NCBI GenBank assembly: GCA_027450005.1
Contig: DAIDKO010000096.1
Coordinates: 24,052-88,051 of the forward strand
Direction: 5' to 3'
DNA from: Rhodanobacter sp.
GTDB taxonomy: Bacteria; Pseudomonadota; Gammaproteobacteria; Xanthomonadales; Rhodanobacteraceae
DNA length: 64,000 nucleotides
Shown here: in pieces, positions 1 to 8,803 of the stretch
Numbering within the stretch: the stretch's first letter is position 1
How the letters are laid out: each line of letters opens with the position of its first letter
Notes under the pieces: model-generated
The model's database searches: none
Seen by the model: the letters and a program-made list of their open reading frames with translations, nothing else
Told to the model about the DNA's origin: nothing
Position numbers and translations under genes: made by a program

Positions 1-46
1 GGCCACCGCCGATAATCGCCACGTGCGCAGAAGTGCTCGTCATCAT
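1..46 (-). CDS. N-terminal fragment of a flavoprotein (FAD/NAD-binding), runs off the window
   Basis: Read on the minus strand, an ATG ATG pair at 46-41 opens a frame that continues to the window edge and encodes MMTSTSAHVAIIGGG. A beta strand followed by a glycine-rich turn this close to the N-terminus is typical of the dinucleotide-binding start of FAD-dependent oxidoreductases. Only about 15 residues are present, so the particular enzyme cannot be named. The gene lies downstream of, and on the same strand as, the secreted protein at 238-1320, whose terminator separates the two. No strong ribosome binding site is visible. Confidence 0.55.
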   Translation of the reverse strand, partial: MMTSTSAHVAIIGGG

Positions 47-154
47 CCGCCCATGGTCGCACGCCGCATGGACACCGACGCCAACGATTCCCACCCCCGG
101 GGCGGCGCGACATCGCGTCAGCGATGGCCCACAGCATGGCCGCGGGGATCATGC

Positions 155-189
155 GCAAAAATAAAGGCCCAGCCGGCGCCGGCTGGGCC
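155..189 (-). terminator. Rho-independent terminator of the secreted protein gene at 238-1320
   Basis: A perfect GC-rich palindrome at 166-189 (12-bp arms, GGCCCAGCCGGC and its complement) is followed on the minus strand by the T-rich run TTTATTTTT (165-157). It lies about 50 bases after the stop of the 238-1320 gene. Confidence 0.85.
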
Positions 190-237
190 AAGTGGAGTCA
201 GCGTGCGGTGCGTTCTCCTTGCCCCGCACGAAGGGCC

Positions 238-1320
238 TCAGTGCAGGATCACGTGCGTGATCGCACAGGAATTGGTGTCGTTCGACCAGCTTGCCTGCTC
301 GGTGAACGTGCCCGTACCCATCACCACGTTCGCCGCGCCGCCCGGCTGACCCGCCGCGATCCAGGCGCACTCGTCGGAGTTCTCCGCGCCGGTGGAGGGG
401 TTGGTCCAGCCGCCTGCCGGATAAGTATCCGACATCATCTCGTGCCACTCGTGGCCCAGTGTCATCGTCCAGCCGTCTAGGTAACCGGCGGAGCCGGAGT
501 TCACGAAGTTCACGCCGCAGCTCGTACCCAGGTCCATGTTGTACGGCTGGTTGCTATAGGCGATGTCGCCGTACGACGAGGTCGTGTAGTTGTGCCACGC
601 GCAATAGCCCTGGGTCGGGCTCTGGTAGTTGTCCGGGTCGGAACCGTGTGGCGACATGATGATGTAGTACGTGTAGCGGTTCGAGCCCTGCGCCGTGTTG
701 CCGAAGTGCGCCGCCGCCTTGATCGCCTCGTTCGCCAGGTCGGTCGCGGTCGGTGCGCTGGGTGCGGCCGAGTTGTCGTACCAGGAGCCCGCGTACACGC
801 CGCCGGTCTGGTACGGCACGAAGTTCGCGGTCGATGGGCAGCTGGTGGCGCCCCTCGCAACGCCTGCACCATCGCACCACTGGGTCAGGTCGGCCGACCA
901 CAGCTCGTTACCGGTACCGATGCCCTTGAACATCTCCTCCGCTACCGCCGCGGCGCCGTAGGAGTCGTTGGAGAACACATCGTCACCCTTGGCATTGAGG
1001 GTCTGCGTGCCCCAGCCGCTGCCGTAGTACACGACGTAGACCTTTACATGGTTGTCCATCACGCCCACACCACTGGTGCCACCGCCATAGGCGAGCGTGT
1101 TCGAGGCTTTGCGCCTGGCGGTATGCCCAGCCTCGTATCTGTGGATCAACTCCAGTACTGGGAGGGTGGGTATCGCACCATGGCGATAGGCGTGCCCGCT
1201 GGCAGGTGCGTAAGGGTTTAATTCCGACGAATTGCCATTGGCGGACTGGGCCAGCAGCGAGCTCGAGCCAAGGCCGAGCAGGATGGATGCTGCGATGGCT
1301 TTCAACACGATTGACTTCAT
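238..1320 (-). CDS. Secreted protein of unknown function, shorter of two tandem paralogues
   Basis: The 360-residue product begins with a Sec signal peptide (MKSIVLK, a hydrophobic stretch, then LLAQS). The start at 1320 was chosen over an in-frame ATG at 1326 because the GGGGAG ribosome binding site (1331-1326) sits 5 bases from 1320 and would overlap the other start. The mature part is closely similar to residues 1 to about 330 of the protein at 1467-3203, and it ends just after the shared core, lacking the glycine linker, PKD and P domains of its neighbour. A histidine/acid cluster, GHEWHEMMSD (about residue 288), is followed by GGW and ENSDECAW. This resembles the HExxE...D pattern of EXORDIUM/phosphate-induced-protein-1-like secreted proteins; that assignment is my inference. 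HEWHE is not the classical HExxH zinc motif, so protease activity should not be assumed. Confidence 0.85.
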   Translation of the reverse strand: MKSIVLKAIAASILLGLGSSSLLAQSANGNSSELNPYAPASGHAYRHGAIPTLPVLELIHRYEAGHTARRKASNTLAYGGGTSGVGVMDNHVKVYVVYYGSGWGTQTLNAKGDDVFSNDSYGAAAVAEEMFKGIGTGNELWSADLTQWCDGAGVARGATSCPSTANFVPYQTGGVYAGSWYDNSAAPSAPTATDLANEAIKAAAHFGNTAQGSNRYTYYIIMSPHGSDPDNYQSPTQGYCAWHNYTTSSYGDIAYSNQPYNMDLGTSCGVNFVNSGSAGYLDGWTMTLGHEWHEMMSDTYPAGGWTNPSTGAENSDECAWIAAGQPGGAANVVMGTGTFTEQASWSNDTNSCAITHVILH

Positions 1321-1377
1321 GTGCACTCCCCAAGTGGTGGGTTTGGTTGCGCGACATGCGCCCGCACGCCGCGGATT

Positions 1378-1401
1378 GCACGTCCCATGTCGAACATCCG
1401 G
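1378..1401. promoter_or_regulatory. Conserved upstream block shared by the two paralogous secreted genes (copy 1)
   Basis: Twenty-four bases here are identical to 3277-3300, in the same orientation relative to the downstream gene: 57 bases before the start at 1320 versus 73 before the start at 3203. Weaker similarity continues a further 50-60 bases upstream. Conservation in non-coding DNA at a promoter-like distance suggests a promoter or regulator site copied with the gene. No clear -35/-10 pair can be assigned. Confidence 0.5.
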
Positions 1402-1430
1402 GGCATAAAGCAGGAATCCGCACCTCGGAC

Positions 1431-1458
1431 GAAAACGGCGCGCATCCCTGCGCGCCGT
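1431..1458 (-). terminator. Terminator of the PKD/P-domain secreted gene
   Basis: An inverted repeat with 10-bp arms (ACGGCGCGCA, 4-base loop, 1435-1458) lies just after the stop at 1467 and is followed on the minus strand by TTTTC. A related, slightly imperfect hairpin sits at about 3343-3358, upstream of the paralogue, so the duplicated unit seems to include a terminator and the following promoter. Confidence 0.65.
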
Positions 1459-1466
1459 GTCTTTCC

Positions 1467-3203
1467 TCAGAACGTCAGGCTCCAGCTGTTGAGCGTGCCG
1501 GTATCGCCGCTGTACCAGGGATCGTTGTCGATCACCTGCAGCTGCCAGGTGCCTGCGGCCGCATTCGCGGAGGCATCCACCGTGTAGGTGGTGTTGATGT
1601 TGCCGTCATTGTTGTAGTCCGGCGACTGCAGGGTGTACGAGGTACCGTCGGGCGCGATCAGATCGATCTCCAGGTCGCCCGACCAGTTATGGGTGATGTT
1701 GACGTTCACCTTCAAGGTGGACGGCGCATTGCCGGAGACTCCGCTCACCACGATGCCGTCCTGGATGGTGGCGTTATCGCCGATCGTCACCGGTGTATCG
1801 GTGCTGCTGAAGGTACCGCCACCGCCGCCGCTGCTTGCGACAGTCACCGAGGCGGTCGTGCTGCTCTTTGCGCCGGTGCTGTCGGTCACGGTCTCGGTCA
1901 CGTTGTAGGTACCCGCCGCCGCATAGGTGTGAGTCGGGCTCGCCGCGGTCGAGGTGCCACCGTCACCGAAAGTCCACGCGTACGAGCTGATCGTTCCACC
2001 CGTGTCGGTCGACGCATCCGTGAAGTTCACCGTCAGCCCGCTCACTGTGTCGGTGAAGTTTGCCACCGGCGTGCTACCGCCGCCGCCGCCGCCACCGCCG
2101 CTGCTGCTTCCGTTGACGATCGGGTGCGAGATTGCGCAGGAATTGGTGTCGTTAGACCAGCTCGCCTGCTCGGTGAACGTGCCCGTGCCCATCGCCACGT
2201 TCGCTGCACCGCCCGGCTGGCCCGCCGCGATCCAGGCGCACTCGTCGGAGTTCTCTGAACCGCTGCTGGTGTTCGTCCAGCCACCTGCCGGGTAGGTGTC
2301 CGACATCATCTCGTGCCATTCGTGGCCCAGCGTCATCGTCCAGCCGTCCAGGTTACCTGCCGAGCCCGAGTTCACGAAGTCCACGCCGCAACTCGAGCCC
2401 ATGTCCATGTTGTACGGCTGGTTGCTGTAGGCGATGTCGCCGTACGACGAGGTCGTGTAGTTGTGCCATGCGCAGTAGCCCTGGGTCGGACTCTGGTAGT
2501 TGTCCGGGTCCGTGCCATGCGGCGACATGATGATGTAGTAGGTGTAGCGGTTCGAGCCTTGCGCCGTGTTGCCGAAGTGCGCCGCTGCCTTGATCGCCTC
2601 GTTCGCCAGGTCGGTCGCGGTCGGTGCGCTGGGCGCCGCTGCCGAGTTGTCATACCAGGAGCCCGCGTACACGCCGCCGGTCTGGTACGGCACGAAGTTC
2701 GCGTTCGACGGGCAACTGGTGGCGCCCGACGCCACGTTCGGACCGTCACACCACTGCGTCAGATCCGCCGACCACAGCTCGTTACCGGTACCGATGCCCT
2801 TGAACATCTCTTCCGCCACCGCTGCGGCGCCGTAGGAGTCGCCGCTGAACACGTCGTCACCGTTGGCGTTGGTGGTTTGCGTCCCCCACTGGCTGCCGTA
2901 GTAAACGATGTAGACCTTCACATGGCCGTCCATCACGCCCACGCCGTCGATGCCACCGTTGTAGGTCAGCGTGTTCGAGCTGGTTGCCGTGGTCGCCGTC
3001 GACGCATGCGTGTCGCGGTAGTGCTTCATCTTCTGGTGCACTTCGCGCGTCGGTATCGCGCCGTGGCGATAGCTGTGGCCGTAGGCAGGCGCATACGGAT
3101 TGAGCTCCGACGGCTTGCCACCATTGTTGTGCGCCAGCGCCGGCCCTGCCGCCAGTCCGATCAGGACCGACGCAACCAGCGTCTTCAAAACGATCTGCTT
3201 CAT
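1467..3203 (-). CDS. Secreted protein with unknown core, PKD domain and P-type (proprotein convertase) domain
   Basis: The 578-residue product starts at 3203 (MKQIVLK), 10 bases after a GGGGAG ribosome binding site; an upstream in-frame extension to 3296 lacks one. Order: signal peptide (1-23, ending PALAH), a core of about 330 residues shared with the 238-1320 protein (contains GHEWHEMMSD near residue 293 and ENSDECAW after it), a run of glycines, a PKD domain (TFGDGGTST then PTHTYAAAGTYNVTETV, about 380-460), a second glycine linker, and a C-terminal P domain (NITHNWSGDLEIDL, then LNSWSLTF at the very end). PKD and P domains are common accessory modules on secreted peptidases and surface-binding proteins of this order. 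The core has no recognised catalytic motif, so the function is unknown. Confidence 0.85.
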   Translation of the reverse strand: MKQIVLKTLVASVLIGLAAGPALAHNNGGKPSELNPYAPAYGHSYRHGAIPTREVHQKMKHYRDTHASTATTATSSNTLTYNGGIDGVGVMDGHVKVYIVYYGSQWGTQTTNANGDDVFSGDSYGAAAVAEEMFKGIGTGNELWSADLTQWCDGPNVASGATSCPSNANFVPYQTGGVYAGSWYDNSAAAPSAPTATDLANEAIKAAAHFGNTAQGSNRYTYYIIMSPHGTDPDNYQSPTQGYCAWHNYTTSSYGDIAYSNQPYNMDMGSSCGVDFVNSGSAGNLDGWTMTLGHEWHEMMSDTYPAGGWTNTSSGSENSDECAWIAAGQPGGAANVAMGTGTFTEQASWSNDTNSCAISHPIVNGSSSGGGGGGGGSTPVANFTDTVSGLTVNFTDASTDTGGTISSYAWTFGDGGTSTAASPTHTYAAAGTYNVTETVTDSTGAKSSTTASVTVASSGGGGGTFSSTDTPVTIGDNATIQDGIVVSGVSGNAPSTLKVNVNITHNWSGDLEIDLIAPDGTSYTLQSPDYNNDGNINTTYTVDASANAAAGTWQLQVIDNDPWYSGDTGTLNSWSLTF

Positions 3204-3276
3204 GCTAGCTCCCCGAATGGTGCTGTTGAGTGTCCGGGTACCTGGCCCCCGCTCAGGCATCGGAATGAGATTGGTC

Positions 3277-3300
3277 GCACGTCCCATGTCGAACATCCGG
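3277..3300. promoter_or_regulatory. Conserved upstream block shared by the two paralogous secreted genes (copy 2)
   Basis: Identical over 24 bases to 1378-1401 and placed 73 bases before the start codon at 3203. It is probably part of the promoter or operator of the PKD/P-domain gene. Confidence 0.5.
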
Positions 3301-3365
3301 AGGCGCTAAGCAGGATTCACGCCTCTAGCTACAAACGGCACGCATCCTGCGCGCCACATCGCTCG

Positions 3366-3697
3366 TCAAAACCAGTAATTCATGCCGTCGAGCACCCGGC
3401 CTCATTGCCGTACCAGACGTGCACATGCGAAACGGGAACCAACTCGTCGCTACGGCTGGCGACCACGGCAAGCTGGCTACGCGATTGAAGGGTAGGGTTG
3501 GTGCTATCCGGCCTCACGGGGAAATCCGTGCTCTGGTCGGCATGCCTCCCGGACGAGGCGCGCACGTCATCCACCCGGGTCAGCGCACCCCGATACGTCC
3601 CATCGGCCACCCCGTTCGAGCCGGCACGCGCCGATATAGCGACCCTAAACCGGACAGCAGTGGCATCCGAGACACTTGGAGGAACTTCAGGTCGCAC
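3366..3697 (-). pseudogene. Possible decayed gene remnant of unknown family
   Basis: A minus-strand open stretch encodes segments with natural-looking composition (SNGVADGTYRGALTRVDD, SHVHVWYGNEAG). A single-base shift near 3392 would replace its last residues with VLDGMNYWF and a stop at 3366-3368. Codon third positions are moderately GC-rich. There is no recognisable domain, start or ribosome binding site. It lies immediately upstream of the duplicated secreted gene and is read in the same direction. It could equally be chance. Confidence 0.25.
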
Positions 3698-4635
3698 GGA
3701 CGATTCCCCAGTTTTAGGCGCGAGCGAGGCTTACGCGGCCTCGTGGCCCCGTGGCAAAGACGAATGCCGCATACGCATGCGGCGACGGTTTCTACTTGCC
3801 AGACGATTCCCGAGCGTCCATCTGCAGCGACCGTTCCCCTGGGAGAATCCCTCTCACGGCCTGCCCTGGACTTTGCTCGACGACCCCCGCCCCCACGGTT
3901 GCCGCTCGGAACCTGTCGCCACACTCCCCGTGACGAACTCTTGAAACCTACGCAATGGAATTCGCACGCGTCAAGACATGGAAATGGAAACCTCCAGCAA
4001 TAATGCATTTTTCATTCATGTTTCCTTCATATTGCATTTCAACGAAGGCACCCTGGCGCAAGGACGCAATATGTTGCGCATCACCAAGAAACCGGGATCA
4101 ATGCCATCCCGACTGGTGTCGACCCGGCAGACGGCGGCTTCGGAGCTGCACAGGATCCGCCCGAAGGCGACGCTTTCCCTCGAAATCGAAAGTTCTTGAA
4201 ATTGGCGCGCCGCGGAGAATGTTCCGGGGACTTAAATCGAGGCAGGCGTTTCAGGCGAATGAATCGACCAAGGCATCCAGCCGCGGATGAGTCAGGGACG
4301 ACGAAGACCCCGCCGGCCTAGGGAGTCGAATCGGAGCGTGTCGCGCCGCGACCGGCAGGCAGCCACTCAGGCGATCGTGCCGAGCGAGGGGGACGTCCGG
4401 CGGCCATGAGCCCTGATCTCAACCGCTGCGACGGTCGGGTTGCACGATAGGCGCCTCGTGCTATCGGTGAGGCCGTGACTACCCCATCCCCCGCCACCCT
4501 CGAGCGTGCGTACCGCGTGCGGCTGCGGCGGCTGCACCGGCGACGGCAGCTTCAGCCGCCCCACCGTGAGCAGCAACCTGTGCGGCGCGACGAATGCATC
4601 GCGCGCAGGGTGAGCCACGGCGATCCCGGCATGCT
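3698..4635. other. Long stretch without a convincing gene
   Basis: Open frames occur on both strands but overlap each other, lack ribosome binding sites and have unusual composition. A locally AT-rich patch (about 3955-4085) opens a 73-codon frame at 3978-4199 on the plus strand, which I cannot relate to any family. No tRNA-like, riboswitch-like or repeat structure was recognised. Confidence 0.5.
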
Positions 4636-5391
4636 TCAATCCGCCGCCTTCTTCGGCAGCAGCCAGCGCACCGCCAGGATGCCCAACTCATAGAGCAGGC
4701 ACATCGGTATCGCCAGCAGGACCATCGAAGTGATATCCGGCGGCGTGATCAGCGCGGCGACCGCAAAGGCGGCCACGATGGCGTAACGCCGCACGTTGCG
4801 CAGCTTGGCGATATCCACGATCCCCACCGCGGCAAGGATCACCACCGCCACCGGAACCTCGAAGCACAACCCGAAAGCGAAGAACATCAGCATCACGAAA
4901 TCGAGGTAGTGCGTGATGTCGGTCATCATCTCCACGCCCGCGGGGGTCACCGCAGTAAGGAAGCGGAATGCTGCCGGCAACACCAGGAAGTACGCGAACG
5001 CGCAGCCGCAATAGAACAGCAGCAGGGAAGCGACCAGCAGCGGCCGCGCCAGACGCTTCTCGTGCTTGTACAAACCGGGGCTGATGAAGGCCCAGAGCTG
5101 GTAGAGGATCACCGGCATGCTGATGAACAGCGCGGCATAAAACGCGAGCTTCAGCGGCGTGATGAAGGGGCTGGCAACCTCGGTGGCGATCAGGTGCGCA
5201 CCCTGCGGCAGCCGCGCCACCAGCGGCGCGGCCAGTTCCGAATACAACCGGTTGGCGAACGGCACCAGCGCGACCAGCACGAGCAGCACGCAGGCGACCG
5301 CCTTGAGCAGGCGCGAACGCAGCTCGATCAGGTGCGAAAACAAGCCCTGCTGCAGGTCGTCGCCAAGGTCATCGGGCTCAGTGGTCGCCAC
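4636..5391 (-). CDS. tatC: Sec-independent protein translocase subunit TatC
   Basis: At 251 residues this is the usual TatC length. The N-terminus carries the conserved HLIELRSRL motif (about 20-28), which precedes the first membrane helix and forms part of the twin-arginine signal recognition surface. Six hydrophobic segments follow, with the family motifs SPFITPLKL and FISPGLYKHEKR in the first periplasmic/cytoplasmic region and FAFGLCFEVPV in the middle. TatC binds twin-arginine signal peptides and, with TatB, forms the receptor complex that recruits TatA to export folded proteins. The gene is the last of a tatA-tatB-tatC operon and overlaps the 3' end of tatB by 14 bases, implying translational coupling. 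Confidence 0.97.
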   Translation of the reverse strand: MATTEPDDLGDDLQQGLFSHLIELRSRLLKAVACVLLVLVALVPFANRLYSELAAPLVARLPQGAHLIATEVASPFITPLKLAFYAALFISMPVILYQLWAFISPGLYKHEKRLARPLLVASLLLFYCGCAFAYFLVLPAAFRFLTAVTPAGVEMMTDITHYLDFVMLMFFAFGLCFEVPVAVVILAAVGIVDIAKLRNVRRYAIVAAFAVAALITPPDITSMVLLAIPMCLLYELGILAVRWLLPKKAAD

Positions 5392-5788
5392 GCGTCGACT
5401 CCTCCGCGTCCCCGGTCGCCGGCGGGTCCGCCAGCGGCAGCGACGGCTGCGCTTCGGGCCGGATTTCCGCGGCGGCTGCCGCCGATGCGCCCGCGGACTT
5501 CAGCGCCTCCGCAGCGTCCTTCATAGGCTCGCGCACCTGCTGCAGGCTTTCCTTGAACTCGTCCTGCGCCGCCTCGGCACGCGCGGCGGCTTCGCGGGCC
5601 GCACGCCGGATCTCCTCCACCTCGAGTTCGCGCTCCACTTCGGCGCGCACACTGTCCCAGCCGCTGCGCACGCGGCGCAGCAAGGCTCCCGCCGTGCGGG
5701 CCGCGCCGGGCAGCTTCTCCGGGCCAAGCACGATCAACGCGATCAGCGCGAGCAGCAGCAGCTTGCCGAAGCTGATCTCGATCATCAC
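5378..5788 (-). CDS. tatB: Sec-independent protein translocase subunit TatB
   Basis: This 136-residue protein has the TatB layout: one N-terminal membrane helix (IEISFGKLLLLALIALIVLG), the PEKLP hinge, a long charged amphipathic helix (RRVRSGWDSVRAEVERELEVEE), then a low-complexity alanine/proline tail. Two adjacent ATG codons (5788 and 5785) are possible starts; the second gives the usual M-I/F-[DE]-I beginning. TatB bridges TatC and the passenger protein at the inner membrane. It lies 18 bases after tatA and overlaps tatC. Confidence 0.95.
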   Translation of the reverse strand: MMIEISFGKLLLLALIALIVLGPEKLPGAARTAGALLRRVRSGWDSVRAEVERELEVEEIRRAAREAAARAEAAQDEFKESLQQVREPMKDAAEALKSAGASAAAAAEIRPEAQPSLPLADPPATGDAEESTRGDH

Positions 5789-5806
5789 CCAGACACCGAG
5801 CCGTGC

Positions 5807-6061
5807 TTACTTCGACTCGTGCGAGTCGCGCTGATCCTGCGTGCTGGCGCTCGCCGACGAAGCCGGCGGATCGGCACGCAGTTGCTCCTTCGCCTGCGAC
5901 AAATCTCTCGGCTTCTCGTCCTCGTCGCCGTGCATGGCCTTCTTGAAGCCGCGCACGGCGTTGCCGAGATCCGAGCCGACGTTGCCGAGCTTCTTGGTAC
6001 CGAAGATCAGCAGCACGATGACCAAGAGCAGGAGCCAGTGCCAAATGCTGTCAAAACCCAT
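5807..6061 (-). CDS. tatA: Sec-independent protein translocase subunit TatA
   Basis: The 84-residue protein shows the TatA plan: a short N-terminal membrane helix ([15 protein letters not shown]), the hinge [13 protein letters not shown], an amphipathic helix ([14 protein letters not shown]) and a polar C-terminus. TatA oligomers form the pore or membrane-thinning element of the Tat system. GAGGAA sits 4 bases before the ATG at 6061. It opens the tatABC operon, 69 bases after the SYLF gene on the same strand. Confidence 0.96.
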   Translation of the reverse strand: MGFDSIWHWLLLLVIVLLIFGTKKLGNVGSDLGNAVRGFKKAMHGDEDEKPRDLSQAKEQLRADPPASSASASTQDQRDSHESK

Positions 6062-6130
6062 GATGTTCCTCGCGGCGCCCCGGGACGGAAACGGCTCCGC
6101 CCACGAACCGCCGATTTTCGCACAGGGCGG

Positions 6131-6826
6131 TTACCTCGAAGTGTACTCTTCCAGCGCGTCGCGGAACTTCACCACGGACGGTGGCACGTTGCTCACGCCG
6201 CCCTCGAAGATGCGCCGCGGCGTGATGCCGGGACCGTACACAGCTGCATTGGCGTCGTAGTCGATCTTGAGCACTGAGCCGTCCAGCGCCACGCCAGCGA
6301 AAAGCCCGCGCGAGCGCGAGTAGGAATAGATCTCCGCCTTCAGCTGCTGGTCGGTGGCCGCCGCGGCGGTACGCCCCACCGGGCCGGCCGCGGCGCTGGC
6401 GTCGGCGCCGATGGTGAACTTGCCGTTGACGATGGAGTCCACGCCGCGCTGGGTACGGAACACCAGGATCACGTCGGTGGACGACACCCCGATCTGGAAG
6501 CCCACGCTGCCACCGCCGAAGGAGATGAAGCTCGGGTTGGACCAGGTGCCGTCCGGACGCTTCACCGAAATCAGCCCCTCGCCGCGGCGGCCGCCGAACA
6601 CGAAGCCAACCTTCAGCACGTCGGGAATCACCGCGATCGCCTTCGCGTCCCGGAGCAGATCGCTGGGGATGGCCTTGTCCGGCGCCTGCTCGATCTCGTT
6701 GAGCACGCGCACCGCGTTCTGAGCACGCATCTCCGGCGTGCTGTCGTCGGCATGGGCGGCCATCGTTGGCAGCATAAGCGCCGCGCCGAGCAGCAGGAAT
6801 CGATACAGAGATGTCTTCTTCAACAT
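6131..6826 (-). CDS. Secreted SYLF (Ysc84-type) lipid-binding domain protein
   Basis: The 231-residue protein starts at 6826 behind a GGAG site; the longer frame to 6910 has no support. It has an N-terminal signal peptide (LLLGAALMLPTMAAHA) and one SYLF domain filling the rest: DAKAIAVIPDVLKVGFVFGG, then WSNPSFISFGGGSVGFQIG, and a glycine/alanine-rich end. In this family the domain binds phospholipids; bacterial secreted versions have no settled role. It is divergent from hemH, with 85 bases between the start codons. It may run on into tatABC. Confidence 0.9.
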   Translation of the reverse strand: MLKKTSLYRFLLLGAALMLPTMAAHADDSTPEMRAQNAVRVLNEIEQAPDKAIPSDLLRDAKAIAVIPDVLKVGFVFGGRRGEGLISVKRPDGTWSNPSFISFGGGSVGFQIGVSSTDVILVFRTQRGVDSIVNGKFTIGADASAAAGPVGRTAAAATDQQLKAEIYSYSRSRGLFAGVALDGSVLKIDYDANAAVYGPGITPRRIFEGGVSNVPPSVVKFRDALEEYTSR

Positions 6827-6911
6827 GGGCAGCTCCGTCGTTGAGTGGGGGCCATAGGATGGGGAATGGCAGTTATGGCAGACTCGCGGCAGTCTCTCCG
6901 CCAGCACCACG

Positions 6912-7955
6912 ATGCCTAGCCACGACCACTATACCGGCCCCGCAGGCCACCACGATCCCGCCGCCACGGCATCCGTTCAGACAGGGGTATTGCTGGTGAA
7001 CCTCGGCACGCCCGCCGCGCCCACGGCGAGAGCGCTGCGCCCCTGGCTCGCCGAATTCCTGTCCGACCGTCGCGTGATCGACTACCCGCGCTGGCTGTGG
7101 TGGCCGATCCTGCATGGCGTGATCCTGCGCGTGCGTCCGCGACGCTCCGCTCACGCCTATGCGCGCATCTGGGACGAGCAAGGCTCGCCGCTCCGCTGGC
7201 GCAGCGAGTCGCTGACGAAATTGCTGCAGGCCGAACTCGGTCCGGGAGTGCGCGCGGCACTGGCGATGCGCTACGGCGAGCCGACCGTGGCAGAGGTCAT
7301 CGCGCAGCTGCAGCGCGTCGGCGTGCGCCGCCTGCTGGTGTTGCCGCTGTATCCCCAGTACTCCGCCACCTCCACCGGCTCGGTGATCGACGCCGTAGCC
7401 GACGCGATGAAGGTGTTGCGCTGGCCGCCGGAGCTGCGCATCGTCAACGACTATCACGACGAACCGGGCCACATCGATGCGCTGGCCACCAGCATCGAAA
7501 GCTGGTGGGACAGGCATGGCCGTGGCGACAAGCTGCTGCTTTCCTTCCATGGCATACCTGAGCGCTACGTGCGCCTCGGCGATCCGTACGCCGACCAGTG
7601 CCGCGCCACCGCGCGCCTGCTGCGCGAGCGGCTGCGGCTGGACGAATCGCAACTGGTGCTGAGCTTCCAGTCGCGGGTCGGTCGCGAACGCTGGCTGGAA
7701 CCCTATACCGACGCCACCGTGCGCCGCCTGGCCGGCGATGGCGTGAAGCGGCTGGACGTGGCCTGCCCCGGCTTTGCGGTGGATTGCCTGGAAACGCTGG
7801 AAGAAATCGCACTGCAGAACCGTGAGTTCTTCATCGCCGCCGGCGGCGAGGACCTGCGCTACATCCCGGCGCTCAATGACGGCCCCGAACAGGTGCGCAG
7901 CCTAGCCACGCTGGCACGCCGCCAGCTGAGTGGCTGGCCCGGCTTCGACACGTGA
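6912..7955 (+). CDS. hemH: Ferrochelatase (protohaem ferro-lyase)
   Basis: Ferrochelatase inserts Fe2+ into protoporphyrin IX, the last step of haem b synthesis. The 347-residue protein shows GVLLVNLGTP at the start of the domain, YPQYSATSTGS, the active-site region LLSFHGIPERYV (about 213-224, with the metal-handling histidine) and the CPGFAVDCLETLEEI signature near residue 280. An extra 24 or so residues rich in His/Pro/Ala precede the domain. The ribosome binding site is weak, so the exact start is uncertain. It overlaps the following hydrolase gene by 4 bases. Haem supply links it functionally to hemB and to ctaA/ctaB elsewhere in the window. Confidence 0.95.
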   Translation: MPSHDHYTGPAGHHDPAATASVQTGVLLVNLGTPAAPTARALRPWLAEFLSDRRVIDYPRWLWWPILHGVILRVRPRRSAHAYARIWDEQGSPLRWRSESLTKLLQAELGPGVRAALAMRYGEPTVAEVIAQLQRVGVRRLLVLPLYPQYSATSTGSVIDAVADAMKVLRWPPELRIVNDYHDEPGHIDALATSIESWWDRHGRGDKLLLSFHGIPERYVRLGDPYADQCRATARLLRERLRLDESQLVLSFQSRVGRERWLEPYTDATVRRLAGDGVKRLDVACPGFAVDCLETLEEIALQNREFFIAAGGEDLRYIPALNDGPEQVRSLATLARRQLSGWPGFDT

Positions 7956-8803
7956 GCGGTCCACGCATACGGCACCTCTCGCTGCCACAACTTACGCTCG
8001 CCGCGCTGGAATGGGGCGAGCCGGACGCCCCGCCGCTGCTCGCGCTGCACGGCTGGCTGGACAACGCCGCCAGTTTCGCCACGCTGGCCCCGCTGCTCGC
8101 TCGGCAGAGCCGAGTGATCGCGCTGGACCTGCCCGGGCACGGCCACTCAAACCACCTGCCGGCCGGCGCCAATTATCACCCCATCGAACAGGCACGCACC
8201 GTGCTGGCCGCGCTCGATACGCTGGAACTGCCGCGCTGCCGCATGCTGGGCCATTCGCTGGGCGCCGGCATTGCGTCGCTGGTCGCGGCGGCCGCGCCAG
8301 CGCGCATCGAGCACCTGCATCTGATCGAAGGGCTGGGCCCGCTGGGCGACGATGGCACGCACACGCTGCAGCGCTATCGCGATGCGCTGGCCGCGCCGCC
8401 GGCCAGCGGCAAGACGCTGCGCGTTTTCCGCAGCATCGACCAAGCTGCCAGTGCCCGGGCCATCGCCAGCGGCCTCCCCGCCGAGCTCGCGCGCCCGATC
8501 ATCGAACGCGGTCTGTGCAAAACCGATGGCGGCTGGCAATGGCGCAGCGACCCCCGCCTCGTACGCCCCACCGCGGTGCGGTTGGCCGAAACGCAGATCC
8601 GCGCCCTGCTGGCAGGCATCGAAGCACCGACCTCCCTGCTGCTTTCGCAACCCGCCACGCCCTACCTGCCCACGCCGCAGATGCAGGCACGTGCCACCTG
8701 CGTGCCTCGCATCACCGTCGAGCACCTGGCCGGTGGCCACCACCTGCAGCTCGAGCATCCGCAGGCGGTGGCGCAATGGATGCTGCGCCACGCAGCGGGC
8801 TGA
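7952..8803 (+). CDS. Alpha/beta-fold hydrolase
   Basis: The 283-residue protein starts with a GTG that overlaps the hemH stop (GTGA), so the two are translationally coupled. Features of the alpha/beta hydrolase fold: LHGWLDNAASF (oxyanion-hole HG motif, about 30-40), LDLPGHGHS, the nucleophile elbow GHSLGAG (about 97-103), and a C-terminal GGHHLQLEHP giving the catalytic histidine. It resembles serine-hydrolase-like family members of unknown substrate. There is no signal peptide, so it is cytoplasmic. The next gene converges on it. Confidence 0.85.
   Translation: MSGPRIRHLSLPQLTLAALEWGEPDAPPLLALHGWLDNAASFATLAPLLARQSRVIALDLPGHGHSNHLPAGANYHPIEQARTVLAALDTLELPRCRMLGHSLGAGIASLVAAAAPARIEHLHLIEGLGPLGDDGTHTLQRYRDALAAPPASGKTLRVFRSIDQAASARAIASGLPAELARPIIERGLCKTDGGWQWRSDPRLVRPTAVRLAETQIRALLAGIEAPTSLLLSQPATPYLPTPQMQARATCVPRITVEHLAGGHHLQLEHPQAVAQWMLRHAAG

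Noticed and set aside
435-460. HEWHE in the two secreted paralogues as an HExxH zinc-protease site
   Set aside because: The fifth residue is Glu, not His, and no nearby HExxH exists in either protein. The only resemblance is to HExxE-type proteins, which is weaker.
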